Both the position numbers and the translations under genes were made by a program. A DNA stretch of 64,000 nucleotides, taken from contig JBAMDO010000029.1 in NCBI GenBank assembly GCA_037074765.1, forward strand, positions 248,001 to 312,000, written 5' to 3'. Source of the DNA: Mansonella perstans. Lineage: Eukaryota > Nematoda > Chromadorea > Rhabditida > Onchocercidae. Positions 1 through 13,200 of the stretch are shown here, piece after piece; the stretch's first letter is position 1, and each line of letters opens with the position of its first letter. A model generated the notes under the pieces. It was not told where the DNA came from. It saw nothing but the letters and a program-made list of their open reading frames with translations, and searched no databases.

Positions 1-2289
1 CTTTTAGATAGCTTAAGATGATGTAAAAAATTAGATATCGAAATATATTTTGAATTGGTGGAAAAAAAAAGGCGCCGTTATTACCAAAATGTATTACGAA
101 TATTTCGGTAAGAAGCATCTGGGAATATCGCTGCTGTATTACTAAAAAATAGCATGTTGTGGCACTTTCACTTAATCAAAGAACTAACCTACAAGGCAAA
201 TCGCAAAACTTTCTTAGATTATATTTCATCTTTCGTGGAACTGTTCGGATCAAACAAAAAACTTCCCATGCATTTTTTTATCTTCGAAAAAAGCAGGCGT
301 AAAAAGCAATAAGGTATGCCAAGTGAATCAGGCACCATTGCAATTTCTTGTTTCTTTAACATGCAAATGAAGAAAGAATCAAGATAGCTTTTCTTACAGT
401 CTAGAAATTCTTCTGGAACTTTGGTAGAAGGAAAAAGAAGGAATACAGGAAAACATTTGCAGCAATAGACAAAAAACCAATTAGAGATGCTCATAATGGA
501 ACGATTTCGACAAGATTTTTCAGTAAATTCAACCAAACTTAGCGAAAGAACAGAATCAAAAGCTTTCCAATTTTTTCAACTGCTCGGATCAATGCAGCCA
601 CTTTTACTACTTTAAATTTTAGTATCAACTCTCTATTCATGTAATAATTCGTTTTCAGTTTATTATAATTTTTTGATTGTGACTAAGATATTTTCTAAAT
701 TTGAATTCTTGGCTGAGTAGAAAAAATCACAAGGGAGAGAAAACGAGGTTGTCGTGATTAATAAAGATATGAACTTCAAAGAGATGCCAAAGTCGGCAAA
801 GATACTAACTATAGGGAGAAGGTAAAATCATTCGGTACTAACTACTTTCAATTTTGCCCGTTTTTTCGCTTGCTTTTGCTGTACTTTTCTCTTCATTATA
901 TATATTTCGTCGATAATGGTATATTTTGTTCTCGACTGCCTTTTTCTAGTTTTAGGAAAATTCCTCCGGATCAGTATAATTAATTTTCTTATCACTCACA
1001 AACCAGATTAAATTATTGCATTAAAAGTTCAGTCGTGCTGCTATCGAAAAAATTTGCTTCACGCGATTCAATTATTGCTTTCGATATGAAATTTTTTTTT
1101 TTTTAATTCACAGATGCTTCGACATTATTGCATTCATACTGCAAGTCCGATTTTAAAAACCTAATCGAAATTGTGAAGTGATATAAAGGTCCAATCTTAA
1201 ATTCACATTTGACATTTCGAAAAATAATTACTGTCTGTAGCATTTCCAAATTGCAACTTCTTTTTAAATAGAACGTTCCGAGACAGTAATTTATGAAAAG
1301 AGAATTTATTGCAAAAAGTACACAATGTAAGCCGGAAATTAAATTTTTCTTTTTTCTGAAAAAATTATATTGAGACTTGCCGTCGAAAATGAAAAAAAAT
1401 TTTGCCCATTATAATGAAATTATTCTCAATGCAAAATTTCAGAATAAAATGACCATTTCTTACAAAGATATTTATGATAATTGTTAGTTACAGTTATCTG
1501 AAAGGACAATGAAATCATGAACTCATTTTTCCGAAAAAGATCACTTATACAGGGAATATATTTGTGTCCTGCACTATTTCAAATCAGAATTTCACGCATC
1601 ACAGCCAGTATGATATGTTTTATTCAATTAAAATTTCATTTCCTTGAATTTATGCGAGCGAATGTAACAAAAAGTACTGAAAATTATTACAAAAGCCAGT
1701 TACAAACATACGTTATCTGTCGCCTAAAAAGCATTCAAAATGAAAAAATATGGCAGTTTAACAAAAGATCCGAAGTGCAATGTTATAAAATTGTAAAAAT
1801 AACACCAAATCGGAATATTTGTTAAGCTATTATCATCGTTTGATAGCGAACAATTTTTGAAAAAATTGACGGAAAGAAATTATTTCACAAAATTCTGTTA
1901 AAAATCAATTATTTGATGAAATGCAACAAATTTTCTATCTGTTATCAATCATGAAAACAGATTACACTCTTTGTTAACTTCTTTGGCTAGAAAAGTACTT
2001 AGCTGAATGCGTACAGCCCAATAGTTTATTAGTGCAGGATTATATTTTTGTATTAATAAATAATTTTTTAGTCAGAACAATTTTAACATTTTAAAAACTT
2101 TGACAATTAACTGTTTTTGAATTCTTAACAGAGAATTTTGCATCAACATATTCATCGCTAATAAGTCACAAATTTGAGATATTTATCCACATTTGTGCAT
2201 CAAAAATCCTACGTTTTATCACTAAGAGAGGGAAAATTCAGGAGTACCGGTCCTTGAGCAGTACCAGCTGTCGCAATACGGATGAAGTG
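1..2289. other. Left-edge intergenic region, no supported gene
   Basis: AT-rich sequence with no exon chain that I can recognise on either strand. A 105-codon open frame on the minus strand (219-536) has no recognisable domain and no convincing splice partners. The low part of this region is probably the 3' UTR and flank of the CAP-domain gene: an AATAAA on the minus strand (plus-strand TTTATT at 2025-2030) lies about 260 nt beyond its stop codon. Confidence 0.5.
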
Positions 2290-4600
2290 CTATGTATTAT
2301 TGGGCAAGACTGGGATTTCATCGAAATATACTCTTGGCGGAATATTTAATTGAAATTCACCTGAATCAAGAAAATTAATTGATCAAAGATAAATTATTTT
2401 CGAAACAAGTTTGTTGAACTATTTCTTTTATTAAATATGTACTCAAAATACGATCATGATGATGATGGATTGAGATTAGCTTTTTGAAAGATTTATTTCA
2501 GACTTCTGTAAACTCCTTTTTTTTTACATGCCATAATTTTAAATTGCTCGACTCTTTTGAGTTCATATAACTAGATCCATAAATGGCGAGGAAAGAAAGA
2601 ATTGAACTTGCCTGGAGCGTTGGAATTACCGGAGGGACGGTACATTGCAACAGTAGCAACACAGTTGGTGCTGGTATTCCACTGCCGAGCAATGCCCATT
2701 TCAGACGTTTCCTTCCAAACGATTTGCGTAAAATGTTGCGTTTCTGAAAAAACTTCGTCGAAGCTGCGATAATTTGGTGGTGAGCGCTGTTAATTTGATA
2801 CAAATAAATTTGCAATAAACTAACTGAATGTATTCTGACCTATAATTTTACAAAAAGTTTCGAGAAGTAACGGATTTTCAGTTCTTGCCTTTCAGAAAAC
2901 TTATTCAAGTTTATTCCATTCCTTTGTTTTCCAATTATGAAATTTGAAAATGATGGTCTTCAAAACAGTTCACTTAAGTTTTGCACCAACTTTCAAAAAT
3001 AAAAATCTCTTTTTTTAAAAGTATTGTGGATAACGGAAAATTGCTTTCTGATAAAGTTGCCCAGTCTTTTTAATCCTACTGCTTACTCTGAAAGTGCGTA
3101 GCATTTGGTTTTTTTAGGACCAACAAATTATTGCTGGTAAGTAATTTCAGCGGAAAGTCGTTATCCACTTCACTGTCGATATGCTACGCAATAAATCCTT
3201 GACAGAGTCTCGGAGATAAAGCAATTGAACAATTTTAGCAACTCCAGAGGGATTTTTGGTGGCCTTTCAAACATTGCCGCACTCCACACAACAGTAGATT
3301 TTTTTGATGACTAATTAGCACAGTTGCCAGATCAACTGTTTATCAGTTCACTGATAAAATGATAACCTTAGGCTGTACTTAAAAAATCTTAAACTCGATA
3401 GAAATATGAAAAGGGGACATTTTTTTGGCGCTTCAAAAATATCAGTTTATTATATTTGTGATTTAAAAGACTTTGAACATAAATGAACTCACTGGGACTC
3501 CATCGAGGTCTTTTGAAATCGAAGTGCTCTGCTTCGCTGGCCCAAATTTCGGTGATTTCGGCACCAGAAGGTAGATGAGTTTGTTCATCTACTATTGTTA
3601 ACCATATATTTTCGCCTATTCCTAACAACTGCTTGTTAATATTTGTTTCAAAATTATAAAAAGTAATGCCTAGACTCTTGGAAAGAATTTAGCTATAAAA
3701 AAATCAGTTTGATTATGGAAATTTATTTTGCATATCGTGAACTTTATTTTCGCCGCAATATTTTGAGAGAAAAGAGCATTTCTTAATAAAAGCCTTGCAA
3801 TCATTATGTTGTTTATTATTTCGGATTTCTAGAAATGTCTTACGAATGATTAATAATAGTTTTCTTACCCTGCAATTCAGAAAATAATATCCGCCCTCGT
3901 TCAGCTAGCTTAACTGCCCAAGAATGGGCCAGATCACATAATTCCTGAGACCATATCAATGGTTGGCATCCATAACGTGCCCTTACTGCATTATGAGCAT
4001 CCAAGCATTCGCGTTGAAAATTCACTTCACCTATAAGAAATTAATTAATCGAATCAATTATTTGATTGTTATACTGATACTTTAATGAAATCTTACTCTA
4101 TTACAAGGAATTCAATCATCTCAAGTAAATCTTCAAGAGAATAAACTCGATTGTTATTTCTTAATCACTCGCTTGCAAAAGTTCTATAAGTGTATACCAA
4201 CTGCAACAAATTTAGGCCTTTTTTTGACATATTTAACATCAGCAATAGTCTGCATCATATGTTTATCTAACTCTTCATCAAAACGGCGTTCTTCTGCTGA
4301 TGATGATGTGGCTTCGTAACAACTGCGGCATTCATCAGTGGTTGTCGATTCTCTAAATTTTGAACCTTTTATTACATTCTCCACTTTTAGAGTCTAATCA
4401 CAGAGAAGAAGAAAAATTAAAAATATTCAAGGAAACATTTCGAAATAGAAAAAGGAATTTTACTTGAAGCCACTGGCAGTGCCACAGAAAGTTTCACTTG
4501 TTGCAAGATTTGTTATCCCATTAACACAGTTTTCACCGCTCTTCTCATGATGATTTGATTTCGATTTTTTTAATTTCTTTCGACCAAAAAACCTCTTCAT
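2290..4600 (-). CDS. CAP (SCP/TAPS) domain protein, GAPR-1/GLIPR2-like
   Basis: Six exons, 5' to 3': 4600-4464, 4352-4198, 4030-3869, 3621-3493, 2743-2612, 2360-2290; all phases agree and give 261 aa. The N-terminal ~95 residues (MKRFFGRKKLKKSKS...) are basic then polar, with no signal peptide, so this looks like the intracellular GAPR-1 branch rather than a secreted venom-allergen-like protein. The CAP domain spans about residues 100-250: LDAHNAVRARYG (His110), GENI (Glu155), IWASEAEHF (Glu181), TQHFTQIVWK (His198), and a C-terminal RPSGNSNAPGEF motif. These four residues correspond to the family's His-Glu-Glu-His tetrad. GLIPR2-type proteins associate with Golgi and other membranes and negatively affect autophagy; that role is inferred here. 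A TTTCAG acceptor lies 5 nt before the ATG. Intron 5 uses a GC donor. Confidence 0.88.
2361..2611 (-). other. GC-AG intron (intron 5 of the CAP gene)
   Basis: On the minus strand exon 5 ends ...CTCCAG and is followed by GCAAGT, the standard GC-donor consensus. The acceptor is TTCAG before GTGAATTTC. Joining them restores NAPGEF followed by a short tail and a stop, as expected at the end of the CAP domain. Read-through at the donor would give an unrelated 9-residue tail and a stop. Confidence 0.8.
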
Positions 4601-6787
4601 TAATACTGAAATATGGAATATTTTAGATGTTCTAATAACTATATAAAATTCCTGTAAAACGACATTTCATTAAATTATTCAAGATTTTATGGCATATATT
4701 CCATAGAATCGTGCTGAATCAACGAACAAATGCATTGAACATTAACATAGATTTAAAAAGAAAAAAAAAAGAAAAAACAAAAAGATATTACAAATATCGC
4801 AGAGACTCAACAATTAAAAAAATAAACATGGATGCTGTTTCCTTACAATGATTAATTGCATTATTCTTTTGCTCATAGCCGCTTCTCTAAGTACACATCT
4901 GATTTCAAAATTTTCATTAAAGGAAATGCAAGCTCGAAAGAGTTCGCTTGAATCAACCCATTATGAGCATTTTTACATGTCATATTTCCTGAAGAATACC
5001 AGACTAGTCTAAGAATTTCATTCGCTCAATTTATAATGATTGATGAAAATGTTTCAGCCTACCGTCTACTTCCATCACTTGGTGTTTCAGGGGTAATTGT
5101 GTTAATAAATAAAAATAAAATCGTTTAATGCATCTTTTTAGAAAAGATGCTGGAAAAAAGGAACGTTATTGGTAATTTTAGAGAAAGAGACAACCACTCT
5201 CGTATTGTCTCATTTTCATAGTTCTCATTTCATTTGATATGATTTCTATATAAAAGGAATAAATAAAATTAGCAAATACATAACGCAAAGTTATCATGCA
5301 CTTTAAAATAAGTTTGATCAATAACATACATAGATAGCGAAAATAAATCCACGAGCATTAATTTTACAGGAAGATGTTTGTGAGCAAAGCTAGCAGGTCT
5401 AAATAAAAAAAAGGAAATTTGCACATGTCAATCAAGTCGCTACTATGCCTCATATCTGGGCTACACATTAAAGTGTGATATTTGGGGAATTCATGAAAGA
5501 AAGCCAGCTGTCAGGACAGAACACTTCATTCATTCAGCTAGTAACTGGATTATTACTACTCTCCAATGAGCTAATGCATGGTTAAAAAGTACTAGGCAAG
5601 GCTTTTTCGAGTTTTCGTGAGGGATATGACCCTCGCATTATTTCAACACTATTTCACTAGTGCAAATCTGTGCCGTGGTGAGATTTCAAAAATATATACT
5701 CACAACAGCATGTCTGAAATTCGCTTTATTTGAGCATATAAGCAATAAATTTAAATGTGAAAAAAAAATTTGTTTCGTAAATTGACTACAAAAAAGTATG
5801 GAATTCACTCTCTATTTGAGATAAATTCCAAGTTTGGACTAATTTTGCAGTAAAAAGTATGAAATAATGTAGGTTTAAAAGCTAGCTATTTTTCAGAGTA
5901 TTTTCTTTAGAGATTTTGAAACGATCAGTGCCATTTTATCCTCTTCTCCTGCCCATTGATATCCCTAAAATAGAAATTAAAACGAAATTATTTTAGACAA
6001 AGTTCAATCGTAAGTGTTCATCGGATCCAAGATATGAAATAACTTCAACGGTCACATATCTCTATCCTCATCTTTGGATAATGAAAAAGATAACTGCGAA
6101 TAAATAATATTGAAAGAAACATTCTCATTAATATCCCATAGCTATTTTCAAAACAATAAATTCATAGAAATACTAAACCGTAAAATATCTTAAATCTAAG
6201 AAAAATATAAAAAAAAATTAAAGTTTTTTTTTTTCATAGTTAATACATTTCAAAAAAATACATTCTGCTTGCATAATTATGCATCACTGAATAAAATAAA
6301 AAGCAAAATTAGAAATTAAAAATTATTCTTCGAAAACAAAATTCAGAAAAACAATTTAGAAAAATAATTTTGGTGACGAAAGAAGGGGAAATTTCTTCAA
6401 CAACTATTGCTACATTTGATGCATCGCAAACAAAACGTTTATAGTTGTGAATAGCTTAAGAAAATATGAAACAGACTATAAAAAGCAACTTAAATTTATG
6501 AGCCTCATTCGATAACAGCTGGGCAGAAATGAGTAAGTAGGAAGAGTAGCTAAGTAGGACAAAAGGGAGAAAGGATGAATTGCACCAGGGCCCTTTATTT
6601 GACAGCAGTTTTTCATATTTTTTCTTCAAGTAGTAAAGACCAATGCATAAGAATCTCTAAGCAGTAAAGACCAAAGCTGTCGTCTTTTGAAAAAAATAAT
6701 TTATGCCAATTTTTAAAATAAGATAAAATCGCGAAAAGTTTTTTTTTCTTGCTTCAGATCCAATTTTCAAAAAATTTTTCATTTCTT

Positions 6788-6822
<35 letters not shown>

Positions 6823-6940
6823 AAGCATATCGTAATTACTTGCTTTATGACTTTATTTTCTGTGTCGAAATAAGGACATTCGATCATAACAGTCATTTCA
6901 AATGGGAATAATTTTCACCCATGAGAATAAAAACTTATTG

Positions 6941-7050
6941 CTGATGCACTTATTCGAAATGATTTGCATATGTTAAATAGTAATTTTAATTTAATTTTTT
7001 TTATAATTTGCTGATGCATTTATTTGAAATGATTTACACATGCTAAACAG
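6941..7050. repeat. Diverged direct repeat, 2 x 40 bp, period 70
   Basis: CTGATGCACTTATTCGAAAT at 6941 and CTGATGCATTTATTTGAAAT at 7011 start two 40-base copies that differ at only a few positions; the 30 bases between them are T-rich. No gene overlaps. Confidence 0.8.
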
Positions 7051-7446
7051 ATATCTAGAAAAAGAAAAAATAGTTTATTAAATAAAATTAAGAAAGGAAA
7101 CTGTCATAATAAACAATTTTACTTGTCTACATCTTGTGTTTATTTTTGAAAGAAAGCTCAAATTTGGCGCTAATGTAGACGAAAATGGTTAATATAGGCT
7201 TAGGCTAATATAGGCGATGCTGCTTTATAAGCCCCATGTGCACCAGTATGCCAAAATTATTGGTACTTTTAGATATGAATGGAGCTTCCATATCTGGCAC
7301 TAGACAAAATTCCACTTTTCCGGATTAGCCGTACTGGCAGAATTTAATTGGTTTGTTTACCGATTATAAGATTTGATGAAAGATTAACAACAATAATTAT
7401 AACTGGATGAATTGAGATCAAAGTACGAGATACATAGAATATTGAC

Positions 7447-7527
7447 GAAAAATCCGACATCATCAAATCAATAATGCGGTGATCCATAATAATTAGAAAA
7501 TTCGGTATCATCCGATCAATAACACGA
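7447..7527. repeat. Diverged direct repeat, about 30 bp, period about 50
   Basis: Two copies of an AAAATYCGRYATCATC-type unit lie at about 7447-7477 and 7497-7527. They lie within a 101-codon minus-strand open frame (7344-7649), which probably stays open because of the repeat. Confidence 0.5.
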
Positions 7528-8077
7528 GATGAACAACTGTCAAAACAGATAATTTTTTCATTTTTGCTGTAGTCTTCGATAATGAAAGAAAAAAATTGTT
7601 TAAATATAAAATATGGTCCAATATCTAAAATTATATTGCACCTAAACAAAGGTGAAATGTAACAAAAAGATTGCTCAACAGAATTTTATTGCTTCTTATT
7701 ATTAAACATTATATTTTCATGAAATAGGCCTAAAGATGTCATTTCTGACATCACAGCCTATTTTGTTTTCACAGATAGACCTGATATTGTGAGAGTATTA
7801 ATGATTCTCATGAGATCGAAGACATTATATAAATACTGTGCGGTTAAGCATTCTTGCAGCGTTGCTTAAGTTTAAAAATGAAGAGAAAGGATTGTTTAAA
7901 TTGCACATCTACCTAGCAGTATCTTGTGATGTACCGACCAGCCTAGCGCTTTTGCAAATCGATTTCGTTCAACAAATTTCGTTTCGTTCTTTGGCATTCT
8001 TACTTATATATGTGCATATGTGGTTTGTTTATGTTTATATATGTTATATGTAGCAAGAGTGATAGCCTCTCAGAAGT

Positions 8078-8109
<32 letters not shown>

Positions 8110-9862
8110 CAAAAAGTTTTGCAGTACTATTCAAGAGTACTGTTTCGAAAAAGAGAAGAATAGGATAGCATTTGTGAAATAAAAAAGTTTTGAAGTAATC
8201 TTGAAGACCATAACTTAGGTGTGGAGAAACAGAGTGGCAATGAAGAACTTAGCATTGCTAACACTCCTAATAACAGCTGCTGCTAAAAGCTTCGACAAAG
8301 AAAGAGTATCTTAGCTGTGGTTCGGGCAAACAAGACTTGAATATAGTTATATTGAATGTGCTGTTGAACTTTAATAGGATTTACGTTATACCTGGATGAT
8401 ATTTTTATATAATTAAAATATGAGAAAATAAAAGATGCTATCAAGAGTCAGGCAGAAAAATCCAGCAATTTGGATTACATATTAAAATTTGAATTAAACA
8501 TGTGAAGAGTTGACAGTTTGTGAAAGAATAGGGGAATCTATTGAGATTTGCTGATCTATTCATCAACCGTTACAATTATTGTGATATATTTTCTTTACTA
8601 TCAATGAAGCAATCAAAAAGACAATCATTTTGTGTAGAAATTCTCTAAAAACATGCCATACATTAAATAGAGTTAGATAGAATTGATCAATGCAGAATAA
8701 ATATAGAAAAAATAAATCAAAATTTAAATGTTATCTCAGCTCACTCTCATCGGCCCTCCAATTCATCCTGCAATTCAACATAAAAATCACTTAAAATTAA
8801 TGGCTAAAATTGTGTGTAAAAAAATAAAAAAGTAATTAAATTTTCATTTAGTGCCACGAGAAATTTGAGCGAATGAATGAAACGATGAAAATGTAAACAA
8901 TCGAACACAGCGAGCATTTTGAACTCTTCGAGAATAAGCACGATGGAACAGTGATTGTTCAATTGATCATTTGTTCCACTACATATATTTGCTCTTCTAT
9001 CGATTATTTCAGAGTTGGATTTCAGAGAGTTGGATTCTATCGATTATTTCAGGTTGTTGCCAAATGTTGGATTAATAAGTGAACTAAATTCTCCTTTTTA
9101 CGCTACGAAAGAAAAGACTGATTAAAAATAATACAGTTAATTAGCAATGCTTAATATGGCCATCTTTTTTTCGAGTTGAAAAAACTCATAATTTTATGTG
9201 ACATTTGAATGTACTTCACTGACACTTATTTCGATGCTAATATGTTATGATACAATCAAATGAATCGAACATTTAAACATTTAGACACACAGTTTTTTAA
9301 ATAGTTTAAAAAATTTTTTTATTTTAAAATTTTATTTAAAAAGAAATTTGTTTTAAAAATTTTAAATCTGTAAAAGTTTAGACTCTAAACATTACTAAAA
9401 TAAAATGTTGTTATAGTTTATTTCGTGATACGACAATTATCTATAAAGAACAGATTTATTTCGACATTTCAATTAAATTGAATCATGATTTACTTAACTT
9501 TTTATGAAAGCATGAGTCATCAAGCTATTTCTGTATTAAAACGATGAATTTAAAAAGCAAAAATGGTACTGATATCTCCGATATTTGGACTAGTTAAAGA
9601 TTTTAAAGATATGTTTAAATGAAGAATTGCTACTGCTGATGCATACTTTTGAAACATAATATCATAAAACCAGATAGAAATAGGAGAAGCAGCGATAGCG
9701 GGGCTGGTTGGAAAAATGATATTTGAAGCAATACTAACCGTAATATCAATGCTATATTTAATTTTCATTTAAAAAACGCTTATATATAATTAATTTGAAA
9801 ATATTCTGTTGATTTCAATTTCTCATACATACTTCTACACTTTCACACATTAATTGTTCTTA

Positions 9863-10010
9863 GACTCTCAAATTTGCTTTTAACTTTGCGTCTTAGACTA
9901 TCAAACTTTTTAACATTTGCTTTTTAACTAATTTTGTTAAAACAAATTTGCTTTTAACATTTGCTTTTAACTTTTAACTTTTAACTCTCAAATTTGCTTT
10001 TAACTTTTTT
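9863..10010. repeat. Irregular tandem TTTGCTTTTAAC array
   Basis: The motif CAAATTTGCTTTTAACTTT and shorter TTTAACTTTTAAC variants recur at least six times. It looks like a degenerate low-complexity tandem array and no coding frame runs through it. Confidence 0.7.
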
Positions 10011-10247
10011 TTATGTTTTAATTAAAACTAAAGAGAATATTTGCAGCTTTTTAACAATATTTTCTGCTGAACGAATTCGAAAGCATAATAAATTCAGTAA
10101 TTCTTCTTTAAATTAAAATTACATTGAATTATTTTTGACATATCATATATTGATATACCACTTTTATGTAATTGCTTGATGTATTTTTCTTCTATAAAAT
10201 TTCTTTTAGTGATACTGGGCATATTCTTAAAAGCAAAATTGCAAATT

Positions 10248-10297
10248 AACTGGAATTAGAAAAAATTCACCGGAATTAGAAAAAATTAACTGGAATT
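10248..10297. repeat. 20-bp tandem repeat, 2.5 copies
   Basis: The unit AACTGGAATTAGAAAAAATT is followed by a copy starting CACCGGAATTAG and then by a partial third copy. Non-coding. Confidence 0.75.
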
Positions 10298-13200
10298 GTT
10301 TGAGCATCAGGGTGTAGTTGGGTTGCTATGGGTGATATCCGATCATTCGTTTTATTGGCATTTCTTGTGCAAATGCAAGAAATATTAAATTTAAAAGACC
10401 TCTTATTAAGACGCACACATGCTACCTTGATGCAATACGCTGATGCATGTTACAACGTACCTAAAATAATGCTTTCTATTGCTAAAATTAACCTTTAGTG
10501 TTTTTTCTTAATTTTGTTAATCTTCACGAACTGATGCAAACTTGCATTCTTGTTTTTGCCAAAGATGTTACCATAAAAATATCACAGTAGGGCGTTAACG
10601 ACCTCTTAATGATATCTTAAAAATGTTTATTGATTAGTTTAAATAACTAGTTATTCTCAAAATATTTGATACCTTAACTATTTTTCAGATGAAGAAATAT
10701 GCAAAGGAGTGTTCCGACTGGGGCCTTGCTACTTTTTCAGTTATTCCTATTCTTATTCATATAATGAATCTAATTGTTTAGGGCCAAATACGACTGCATT
10801 TAATATTGGCTTTTAAGTTTAAGAGATTTTTTCAAACTAAAATTGTTGGAGCTTCGATGGTTTCAAATTATTTCGTCGTCAAATTGCTCCCGACTATTTA
10901 AATAATTTTCGAAGGGAAAAAAAAAAAGGATGAAATCGTGTTTCAACTGGTAGAATTGATATTTGAATATCTCGATTCACATCCTATAAATAATGGTATC
11001 ACTCCATCTAGAACAATTAAAGATTTTCTCAATATGAAAGCAAAAAAATTTTCTAGGATTTCAAATGACCAATGACAAATTATTACTTTAGATTCCCAAA
11101 TATCAATGAAGAAAAAATTAATGAAGAGTACGGAAATAATAATTCATGATAGTTGCAGAGATAAAGTGCAAATATTCTACACAAAAGTTTTATATAGATA
11201 TTAATAATGTATTATAAGATATCGCTCCGAATATGGTATGCATTATGAGATTTTCGGATTTCAAATGAGATGATACTGGATGAGAGCAATGTAAAATGCA
11301 GAGAATCTCACTATGTAGGATGTTTGGATACTGGAATTGCTTCAACAACAAGCAACAGCCAGCAATCGTTTTGAGTATGAAATGCATAACTCTATCATTA
11401 TACCAGTTTGAATACAAATATCAAGCACTAGTTCTCCGTAATGCAGCAGCACAACAGTCATAAGTTTTTTGAACTGATTACCATCCCTTCTTTAGCGGTG
11501 TGCTTGTTGAATGCTCATTCAGGATACTGTAATAATGATTGAAAAGACTCTTTCAATACACCTGATGGTGACTGTAAAAAATTCTACTGTACGAATATGG
11601 TGGTAACAATAATTGCTTTTATAGCTGCAGAAAGGTGTGGCGAGGTTTGGTGTCCAACGGTGGCAAATTTGAGTTAATTTTTTGTATGAAAGCATTTGCG
11701 AAGCGAACCAAATGGATTGCATGTGAACGGTAGCTAGGAAATTGTATTAATTGGATTCAGTTTATAAAGCACATTTCACTTAGCCGGTGGTCATATAACT
11801 CAGCATACAATATTGACTTTCGATCCATAACAATGTAATATGTGATTGTTATAACATTCGCATATTAATATGCATTGACCATTCAAAATATAGTTATCCT
11901 TGTGATTGTTGAAAAGGATTTGCCTAAAATGCTTATGCTGATTATGTTAGTTAGTCCACTCAGTGATCTTTCAGCGATTAGAAAAATCCCAAAATATTGA
12001 AAAAATATGCTTGTTAAGTACCAAAAGTTCAGTTTTGAAATTTCATATTGTTACATTTAACTGTGAGCAGACTTCACTGTTCATAATTTGCGATTTCGCC
12101 AACTTTATTTTTACGAGTACTGTTAGTTTCATTTTTATTACTGTTAGTTTCAATTCATTTTTGATTTGATCATATCTGAATGATAATTGTTCGGATTCAA
12201 ATTCAATGATTACTTCATTTCAATTTAGCGAGATTTTTTATTGAACTGATAATATATTCTGAAAAATGCTTTTCTGAAGCAGAAAGAAACCCAATCTGTA
12301 AAAAAAAAAAAAAAAAACTTCCATAAAAGTTTGTTTTTTATAACTGATCAAAATAGAGTTAAAATTAGTTCTGATCCTTTAACAAACCTCCAAAAAATAC
12401 TATCATATCTTATCGATTAAACATTTTGAAGCTTCTGATATATGTAATGACACACAAGTTATATGACGAATGTATAAATCGAAGGCACTAAACCCTTGAC
12501 TTTCAAAGCAATTTTGGTAGCATTTTAAACTCGAAATAATCCTCCATTATAAGCTAATTTTCACCGAAATAGCAAGCATCATCTGAGTGTAACATATCCT
12601 TCGTTTGAAAAAAATTCAAAATTTGATTCTGTTTTCATTTCAAGAAATCATATTGTTTCGAAAGCAGCAATGAATCGTAAGTATACTGTTAAATTGGCAA
12701 CTAAACAAGAAAAGAACTCAAAGACTGAATGATTATTATCTTAAGGTAGCGATAACACTTTTTTCAATTAAACTTAATATTAGCTGAACGAAGCGTAAGT
12801 GATAATCCAGTCTCAGTGGTGACGATAAATTCAAACGCTTGGAGCAAATCTTTGTTGATAATAATTGTGTTTACCAAATTTGAGAGTTGTAGTTTAAATA
12901 AATGCAATCCATGTTCTAAAGATAAGTTTTTTTATTTAGTCAGTTTCGCTGTTGTGTTGTTCGGGTAATTATAACAAATAATTCAGAGTTTTTCTGCAGT
13001 TTGTTGAAAATCTCAATCATTGCAGAAACGATATAAGTTTTCATTTAATTTCATCCGTAATTGATCGACTTTCAGAATATAATATCAATTTTAATGATAG
13101 AAAGTCAGCTCAGCTAGTCAAGACCATTCTATGTTTTTATGAATCCGAATCATTAGCAATTGACATTTGGTGCGTTGCAAATTATTTCGCTCTAGAGCTT

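Noticed and set aside
219..536. 105-codon minus-strand open frame near the left edge
   Set aside because: Cys/Phe-rich with no motif, no acceptor before its ATG and no neighbouring exon; compatible with chance.
2498..2815. 105-codon minus-strand frame over CAP exon 5
   Set aside because: Wrong frame; the frame one base over contains the CAP motif HFTQIVWK.
2290..4600. Secreted venom-allergen-like protein
   Set aside because: No signal peptide; the N-terminus is basic and polar, and the domain resembles the GAPR-1 branch.
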